Assembly (NCBI GenBank): GCA_963744105.1
Contig: CAVUSJ010000010.1
Location: 1-64,000 of the forward strand
Length of the DNA stretch: 64,000 nucleotides
Origin: DASUPK01 sp963744105
GTDB taxonomy: Bacteria > Actinomycetota > Thermoleophilia > Solirubrobacterales > 70-9
Reading direction: 5' to 3'
In this document: piece by piece, positions 58,695-64,000 of the stretch
Layout of the letters: every line of letters starts with the position of its first letter
Numbering within the stretch: the stretch's first letter is position 1
The notes under the pieces: model-generated
The model's input: only the letters and a program-made list of their open reading frames with translations
What the model was told of the DNA's origin: nothing
Database searches by the model: none
Translations under genes and position numbers: made by a program

Positions 58695-61112
58695 ATGCGA
58701 CTGATAGTCACCGAGAAGAACAACAGCGCGAAGAAGATCGCGGAGATCCTGAGCGGCGGAACCGCCAAGGAGGGCGCCTCCTACAAGACGCCCTACTACG
58801 AGTGGTCCGACGAAAACGGCGACGCCCAGATGACGATCGGCCTCAAGGGCCACGTCCTCAATCCCGCCTTCCCGGAGTCGTACAACAACTGGCAGCAGAC
58901 GAATCCTCGCGATCTGATCGACGCCGACCTGATCAAGGAGCCCACCGACAAGAACGTCGTGCGGGCCCTGAAGAAGGTCGCCGCCGACGCCGACGACCTC
59001 GTGATCGCGACCGACTACGACCGCGAGGGCGAGCTGATCGGACTCGAGGCGCTGCAGGAGATCGTCGAGGCGAACCCCGAGCTGGCGACTGCCGAGGGCG
59101 TCCACGAGGACGGCACTCCGGTGAAGCGCGCCCGCTACTCGGCGCTCACCAAGGACGAGATCGAGCGCGCCTTCAACGAACTCGATGAGCTCTCGATGCC
59201 GCTGGCCAACGCCGGCGCCGCCCGCCAGGACATGGACCTGATCTGGGGCGCGACCCTCACCCGCTCGGTCTCCATGGCCACCAGGCGCTTCGGCTCGAAC
59301 TTCCTCTCCGTCGGCCGCGTGCAGAGCCCGACCCTCGGGCTGATCGTGCAGCGGGAGCTCGAGCGGCGCGCGCACGAGCCCGTCCCCTTCTGGGAGGTGA
59401 CGGCGACCTTCGCGCACGCCGACGGCAACTTCGTCGCCGAGCACACGACGGACAAGTTCTGGGAGGAGAAGGAGGCCAAGGCCGCGGTCGCCAACTCGAA
59501 GACCCCGGGCACGGTCAAGGAGATCACGGCGCGGAAGAACACCCGCAAGCCGCCGACTCCCCTCAACACCACCGCCTTCACCACCGACGCCTCCAGCCGG
59601 CTCGGCATCACGCCCTCCCGGGCGATGCGGATCGCCGAGGACCTCTACATGGACGGCTACATCTCCTATCCACGCACCGACAACACCGTCTACCCGACCT
59701 CGCTCGACACGAAGGAGCTGGTCAAGCAGCTGGTCGCGGTGGACGACTTCAAGGCCGCGGAGTTCCTGCTCGACGGGCGTGCGCTCGAGGCCACCCGGGG
59801 CAAGAAGGAGACCACCGACCATCCGCCGATCTATCCGACCCAGGCCGTCAACCCGGTGCGCCTCGAGGCGCGCTCGGAGGCCCATCGCAGGGTCTACGAG
59901 CTGGTCGCCCGCCGCTTCCTCGCGACCTTCTCGCCGCCGATGATCAGCGAGGGGACGCGCGCCAACATCGAGACCGCGAAGGGGAGCGACTCGGCCGAGT
60001 CGGGCGAGACCTACTTCGTCCGCGGCTCCGTCGTCGTGGATCCGGGCTTCGCGGCCATCTACACCTACGCCCGCTCCGCCGACACGGAGATCCCGAAGCT
60101 CGAGGAGGGGCAGGAGCTCACCATCGAGAGCGTCGACCTGGAGGGCAAGGAGACCCCGCCGCCGCCCCGGATCAGCCAGGGCAAGCTGATCGAGATGATG
60201 GAGGAGGCCGGGCTCGGCACGAAGGCGACGCGCGCGGACATCATCCAGAAGCTCTACGACCGCGGCTACGTCTTCAACAACCCGCCGGAGCCCTCGGAGA
60301 CCGGCATCGCGATGTCGAAGGCATTCGAGAACTACGTGCCGCGGATGGCGACGCCGGACATGACCGCCGAGATGGAGGCGGAGATGGACCAGATCGCCGC
60401 CGGCGAGATGACCAAGGACGAGGTCCTGAAGGACTCGCGCGACATGCTGCGCTCGGCCTTCGACGAGATGGGCGACGACGTCAAGACCGAGGACGAGGAC
60501 GCGAAGTGGCGCAAGTTCGCCCGCGAGGTCTGGGCCGGCATGGACCAGGACCGGATCCTCGGGCCCTGCATCGTCTGTGAGGAGGCCGGCCGCAAGCAGG
60601 AGGACGGCTCGCCCAACATGCTGCGGATCATCAAGGCGCGCAAGTCGGGCAAGCGCTTCGTCGGCTGCGCCGGCTGGGACGGCGACAACCCCGACTCGCC
60701 CGACTCCTGCGACCAGACCTTCCCGCTGCCGCAGAGGGTGCGCGGCCTCTACAAGATCGAGGAGGTCTGCTCGGTCTGCGGCCGCACGCCGCGGCTGCAG
60801 GTCGTGCCCTGGCGCGGCCGCCCGTGGAAGCTCTGCCTGAACGACGAGTGCCCCTCGATGGCCGAGATGAAGCGTCGCCGCGCGGAGCGCGAGGCCGCCA
60901 AGGCCGCGAAGGAGGCCGCCGAAGCCGCCGCAAAGGACGGCGAGGACGCGACGAAGGCCGAGGAGGCCGTCAAGGAGGCCGAGAAGATCGCGGGCCAGGC
61001 GTCCGCGACGAAGGTCAAGCGGGCGAAGAACGGCGCCAAGGCCAAGAACGACTCGCGCTCAGGCGCGAAGTCGGGCAACGGCTCGAAGGCCAAGCCCCGC
61101 GCGAAGAGCTAG
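58695..61112 (+). CDS. topA: DNA topoisomerase I, archaeal-type
   Basis: From ATG 58695 (805 residues) the TOPRIM domain has Glu7 (VTEKNNSAKKIAEIL) and ATDYDREGELIG (Asp107, Asp109, Glu111); the catalytic Tyr325 lies in DGYISYPRTDNTVYP. Early text (YYEWSDENGDAQMTIGLKGHVLNPAFPESYNNW) is like archaeal TopA rather than the bacterial VESPAKAKTI type. Two Cys4-type zinc elements (CIVCEEAG...C, CSVCGR...CLNDEC) and a Lys/Ala-rich C-tail follow. It relaxes negative supercoils. GTG 58683 is an alternative start. It precedes tmk and holB. Confidence 0.92.
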   Translation: MRLIVTEKNNSAKKIAEILSGGTAKEGASYKTPYYEWSDENGDAQMTIGLKGHVLNPAFPESYNNWQQTNPRDLIDADLIKEPTDKNVVRALKKVAADADDLVIATDYDREGELIGLEALQEIVEANPELATAEGVHEDGTPVKRARYSALTKDEIERAFNELDELSMPLANAGAARQDMDLIWGATLTRSVSMATRRFGSNFLSVGRVQSPTLGLIVQRELERRAHEPVPFWEVTATFAHADGNFVAEHTTDKFWEEKEAKAAVANSKTPGTVKEITARKNTRKPPTPLNTTAFTTDASSRLGITPSRAMRIAEDLYMDGYISYPRTDNTVYPTSLDTKELVKQLVAVDDFKAAEFLLDGRALEATRGKKETTDHPPIYPTQAVNPVRLEARSEAHRRVYELVARRFLATFSPPMISEGTRANIETAKGSDSAESGETYFVRGSVVVDPGFAAIYTYARSADTEIPKLEEGQELTIESVDLEGKETPPPPRISQGKLIEMMEEAGLGTKATRADIIQKLYDRGYVFNNPPEPSETGIAMSKAFENYVPRMATPDMTAEMEAEMDQIAAGEMTKDEVLKDSRDMLRSAFDEMGDDVKTEDEDAKWRKFAREVWAGMDQDRILGPCIVCEEAGRKQEDGSPNMLRIIKARKSGKRFVGCAGWDGDNPDSPDSCDQTFPLPQRVRGLYKIEEVCSVCGRTPRLQVVPWRGRPWKLCLNDECPSMAEMKRRRAEREAAKAAKEAAEAAAKDGEDATKAEEAVKEAEKIAGQASATKVKRAKNGAKAKNDSRSGAKSGNGSKAKPRAKS

Positions 61113-61125
61113 CGGCGGCGGGCTG

Positions 61126-61248
61126 CTAACCGGCTGCCTGGATCGACCGGCCGCCGGTTGACGTGCAGGTGGCGATGACCGTTCCGCTCGGGTTGGTCTT
61201 GCAGGTCCAGTCGCCGATCGTCGTGCCGCCGCCCTGGAGGGCCGGGGG
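61126..61248 (-). pseudogene. Remnant of a secreted-protein C-terminus
   Basis: In the 149-bp gap between topA and tmk the minus strand has a 41-codon open stretch ending at TAG 61126-61128: GGGTTIGDWTCKTNPSG, then TVIATCTSTGGRSIQAAG. The Trp and two Cys in beta-strand spacing look like the end of a secreted domain, but a stop lies just upstream and no start is present. Likely a decayed gene fragment. Confidence 0.35.
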
Positions 61249-61261
61249 TTAGCCTGGGGCG

Positions 61262-61858
61262 GTGTTCATCTCGCTCGAGGGGATCGACGGTTCCGGCAAG
61301 ACCACGCAGGCCAAGCTGCTGGCGAAGGCGCTCGGCGACAAGGTCGTCCTGGTCAGGGAGCCGGGCGGGACCGAGACCGGAGAGCGGATTCGCGGCCTGC
61401 TCAAGGACCCGTCGCTGGAGCTCGACCCGCTGGCCGAGCTCCTCCTCTTCTGCGCCGCTCGCGCGGAGCTGGTCGCCCAGGTCGTCGCGCCCGCGCGCGA
61501 TGCCGGCCGCGACGTGGTCTGCGACCGTTTCAGCGATTCGAGCGTCGCCTACCAGGGCGTGGCCAGGGGGCTCGGCGCCGAGCGGGTCGAGGAGATCTGC
61601 GACCTGGCAACCGGCGGGGTCTGGCCCGACCTGACCATCCTGCTGCGCATGGATCCGGACCGCGCCGCGAAGCGGATCGGCCGGCGGAAGGCGGATCGTT
61701 TCGAGGAGGAGGGGATCGAGCTCCAGCGGTCGGTCGCAGAGGGCTACGACGAGGTGGCGAGGCGCCATCCCGAGCGGGTCCGGGTCGTGGATGCGGACGG
61801 CAACCGCGATGCGGTGCACGCCGCCGTCCTCGCGGAAGTCCAAGGTGTCACCGCGTGA
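61262..61858 (+). CDS. tmk: Thymidylate kinase
   Basis: The GTG-started 198-residue enzyme phosphorylates dTMP to dTDP. It shows the P-loop ISLEGIDGSGKTTQAKLL, the DR motif VVCDRFSDSSVAYQG, and the lid region RIGRRKADRFEEEG. Length is normal. It overlaps holB (GTGATG junction), as in many actinobacteria where tmk and holB are neighbours. Confidence 0.95.
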   Translation: MFISLEGIDGSGKTTQAKLLAKALGDKVVLVREPGGTETGERIRGLLKDPSLELDPLAELLLFCAARAELVAQVVAPARDAGRDVVCDRFSDSSVAYQGVARGLGAERVEEICDLATGGVWPDLTILLRMDPDRAAKRIGRRKADRFEEEGIELQRSVAEGYDEVARRHPERVRVVDADGNRDAVHAAVLAEVQGVTA

Positions 61859-62997
61859 TGGAAGCCGCGCGGGCGACGCCCCCGATCCCCGAGGCGCTGG
61901 CGGAGGCGACCAGGCACCAGCCGCGGGCGCGTGCGGCGCTGGTGGCAGCCCTCGCCTCGCCCGGCCATGCCTACATCTTCCGCGGGCCCCGCGGGGCCGG
62001 CAAGGCGGCGGCCGCCCGCGCCTTCGCGGCGGAGCTGCTGGCCGAGGGCGCCTCCGATCCCGGCGACGCCCGCCGCCGCGCGCTGCTCGATCCCTCGCCC
62101 CACCCGGACCTCGCCTGGCTGCGCCCGCCCGGCGCTCAGCACCTGGTCGAGGACGTCCGGGAGTCGGTGATCCGCGCCTCGAGTCTCAGCCCGGCCGAGG
62201 GCCGGCGCCGCGTCTTCGTGATCGAGGAGGCGGAGGACCTCCGCGACGAGAGCCAGAACGCGCTGCTCAAGACGCTCGAGGAGCCCGCGCCGTTCGCCCA
62301 TCTGATCCTGATCTGCTCCGAGCCCGAGCAGCTCGCCGAGACGATCCTCTCGCGCTGCGCGCCGGTCGAGTTCGGTCCGCTCTCGCCGGACGCGGTGCTC
62401 GAGGCGCTGGGGGTCGGCGCCGAGGGGGAGGCGGCGGCTCGCCTGAGCGGCGGGGACGTCGAGCTCGCTCGCCTCCTGGTCAGCGAGCCGGGGAAGGCGC
62501 TCCGCGCGACAGCAGAGGCCGCCGCCCGCGCAGCGCGCTCGCCGCAGCCCCCGCCCGAGCCCTGGCGCGGGTTGCTCGACGCGGCGAGCCAGGCGGGAGA
62601 GGAGGCCGGCGCGGCTGAGGAGAAGCGCCTGTTGGAGGAGGCAGAGGCGATGGCCAAGCGCGGGCGCAAGAGCAAGCTCACCCGCGAGGCGACCGAGCAG
62701 GTGAGGCGGACCGAGAGGCGGGCCCGCACCCAGGCACTCGACCTCGGTCTCGCGATCTGCTGCGCCTGGTACCGGGACCTGACCGCCGTCGCCTCCGGGG
62801 CCGACGAGGTGGTGCTGAACGCCGACCGCCGGGCGGAGCTGGCCGAGGACGCGGACGGGCTCGATCCGGCGCGGGCGCGGGAGGCGGTCGAGTGGGTGCT
62901 CGACACGCGCCGACGCCTGCGGGTGAACGTCTCGGAGGAGCTCGCCCTCGAGGCGCTCTGGCTCCGCCTCGCCGCGGCACTTTCACCACGAGTGTGA
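61858..62997 (+). CDS. holB: DNA polymerase III delta-prime subunit
   Basis: From ATG 61858 (379 residues). The clamp-loader ATPase-like domain has HAYIFRGPRGAGKAAAARAFA (degenerate P-loop, as usual for delta-prime), VFVIEEAEDLRDESQNALLKTLEEPAPFAHLILI and the SRC motif TILSRCAPVEF. It loads the sliding clamp with tau and delta. The C-terminal third is Ala/Glu-rich helices. It follows tmk without a gap. Confidence 0.92.
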   Translation: MEAARATPPIPEALAEATRHQPRARAALVAALASPGHAYIFRGPRGAGKAAAARAFAAELLAEGASDPGDARRRALLDPSPHPDLAWLRPPGAQHLVEDVRESVIRASSLSPAEGRRRVFVIEEAEDLRDESQNALLKTLEEPAPFAHLILICSEPEQLAETILSRCAPVEFGPLSPDAVLEALGVGAEGEAAARLSGGDVELARLLVSEPGKALRATAEAAARAARSPQPPPEPWRGLLDAASQAGEEAGAAEEKRLLEEAEAMAKRGRKSKLTREATEQVRRTERRARTQALDLGLAICCAWYRDLTAVASGADEVVLNADRRAELAEDADGLDPARAREAVEWVLDTRRRLRVNVSEELALEALWLRLAAALSPRV

Positions 62998-63021
62998 GCG
63001 ACCGGTAACAATCTGCTGACC

Positions 63022-64000
63022 ATGGCTGCTGCCACCCCTAGGGGCACGAGGGGCGGGGAGAAGGGCCGCCGGATACCGATGCGACTCTGGCTCGGCGCCG
63101 CCTTCGCACTCGTCACGCTGATCACCGCCGCGTCGGTGTACGTCTTCGTGGACGACTCCTCGGGCCGGACCCTCCAAAGCCAGTCCGCCGACCTCGCCGT
63201 CGGGCGGACGGCGAGCCTGGCCGACGACCTCGGCAAGGTCGACAAGCTGCACGCCGCCGCACTGCTCGCCCAGGCCAACACCGGGAACTTCGAAGCCTGG
63301 GCGATCAACCGCCACGGCAACGCGCTCGCGGCCGGCCAGGACCTGGCGGCGCTCGCCGTCGTGTCGCAGAAGGGCGAGGCGGTCCGCGTGGCCCTCGGCA
63401 ACCGGCGCTACAAGGCGAGCCTGCCCGGCAACGTGACCGTGGCGGCCGCTCCGATCTTCGGGACGAGCAAGGTGAGGGGCGCGCTGGTGGTTCGCGCGGA
63501 TCCGCCTCCCGCGCTGACCCGGGCCTTCGACCAGCTGCGTGGCGACCGGCTTCGGGCCCTGCTGATCGCGATCGCGATCGGAGTCCTGGTCGGCTTCCTC
63601 GTCTCCTCCCTGATCGCGATCCGGGTGAGGCGGCTGGCGGACGCCGCCGAGGCGATGGCCGCCGGCAACTTCGACGTGTCGCTTCGCCCGGGCGGCAGCG
63701 ACGAGATCGGTGACCTGACGCGGTCCCTGGACTCGATGCGCGCCGAGTTGCGCGAGACCTTCAACCTGCTCAACACCGAGCGCGACCGGCTCTCGGCGAT
63801 CTTCGACGGTCTCATGGAAGCCGTGATCGTGGTCGGCGAGGACGGCGGGGTGCGCTTCGCCAACTCCGCCGCCGACCGTCTGGTCCGCGACGGTCAGCCC
63901 GCCGCCGCGTTGATCCCGTCGCTCCGGCGCGCGGCGGATCGCGGCTCGGCCGAGATCCCGGTCCTCTCCATCGACGGGCGCGTCTACGGGGTGCAGGCGC
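63022..64000 (+). CDS. HAMP-containing sensor protein, probable histidine kinase (partial, 3' end outside window)
   Basis: The 326 codons visible from ATG 63022 encode a first membrane helix (LWLGAAFALVTLITAASVYVFV), an extracytoplasmic sensor of about 140 residues, a second helix (LLIAIAIGVLVGFLVSSLIAI), a HAMP domain (RVRRLADAAEAMAAGNFDVSLRPGGSDEIGDLTRSLDSM) and a PAS-like start (RDRLSAIFDGLMEAVIVVGEDGGVRFANSAADRLV). A kinase domain probably follows outside the window. Some actinobacteria have a membrane adenylate cyclase at this place next to topA/holB, so that alternative stays open. The start is 24 bp after holB. Confidence 0.82.
   Translation, partial: MAAATPRGTRGGEKGRRIPMRLWLGAAFALVTLITAASVYVFVDDSSGRTLQSQSADLAVGRTASLADDLGKVDKLHAAALLAQANTGNFEAWAINRHGNALAAGQDLAALAVVSQKGEAVRVALGNRRYKASLPGNVTVAAAPIFGTSKVRGALVVRADPPPALTRAFDQLRGDRLRALLIAIAIGVLVGFLVSSLIAIRVRRLADAAEAMAAGNFDVSLRPGGSDEIGDLTRSLDSMRAELRETFNLLNTERDRLSAIFDGLMEAVIVVGEDGGVRFANSAADRLVRDGQPAAALIPSLRRAADRGSAEIPVLSIDGRVYGVQA

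Overview
The window is high-GC, densely packed bacterial chromosome. It most resembles Thermoleophilia (Solirubrobacterales/Gaiellales-like Actinobacteriota). Pointers to this are a small secreted protein opening with HLSYANV (26.9-27.4 kb), several two-domain secreted proteins with an IGSNL start, Lys/Cys-rich C-terminal tails, an actinobacterial acyl-CoA carboxylase epsilon subunit, many GTG/TTG and leaderless starts, and a topA-tmk-holB block. This placement is inferred from recognised families, not from a marker-gene tree. I see no phage, insertion sequence, CRISPR array, tRNA or rRNA.

Layout. 0-7 kb: assimilatory sulfate reduction, cysI-cysH-sat-cysC on the minus strand, with a PHP-family phosphatase, an Rrf2 regulator and a TauE/SafE exporter. 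7-11 kb: secreted proteins, a VOC protein and an ornithine-cyclodeaminase-like enzyme. 11-16.7 kb: dodecin, acyl-CoA carboxylase epsilon and beta subunits, a SnoaL-like protein, a B12-type acyl-CoA mutase large subunit, a GIY-YIG-like protein and a Pro/Glu-rich protein; this is propionate/methylmalonyl-type metabolism. 16.7-23.1 kb: UDP-GlcNAc 2-epimerase, SDR, PEP-mutase-like enzyme, a MarR/VOC divergent pair, two Lys/Cys-tailed secreted proteins and a UDP-glucuronate decarboxylase. 23.2-28.5 kb: a sigma factor, secreted proteins and a cation/proton exchanger, with three apparent frameshifts within 3 kb. 28.5-29.9 kb: a membrane GGDEF/HD-GYP protein with both active sites degenerate.

30.1-36.8 kb is the most unusual part, a probable metal-handling island: two DUF1326 proteins with identical Cys spacing flank a DUF2182 membrane protein; then a CsoR regulator with a perfect operator, an ArsP-type permease ending in a YHS metal-binding domain, a small overlapping ORF, a DUF4396 membrane protein, a methyltransferase, a SHOCT protein, and a class III nucleotide cyclase fused to a second YHS domain and a 2TM segment. 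36.8-45.6 kb: DUF4389, PhzF, MFS plus MerR with a compact divergent promoter, then aminotransferase, amine oxidase, metallo-beta-lactamase-fold and isochorismatase-like genes (possible amine catabolism), and a lipoprotein.

45.7-49.2 kb: nrdR-nrdJ, class II B12-dependent ribonucleotide reductase with two NrdR boxes. Together with the mutase this implies a cobalamin requirement. 49.2-58.6 kb: DHA2 transporter, PAQR/hemolysin III protein with an alanine-rich helical extension, a frameshifted methyltransferase, secreted proteins, siroheme-synthesis dehydrogenase (which would serve CysI), a secreted GH31 glycosidase and a GalE-like epimerase. 58.7-64 kb: archaeal-type topA, tmk, holB and the start of a HAMP-containing sensor. 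Four genes appear broken by single-base shifts; at least one is explained by a one-base change in a C run, so sequence error must be considered.
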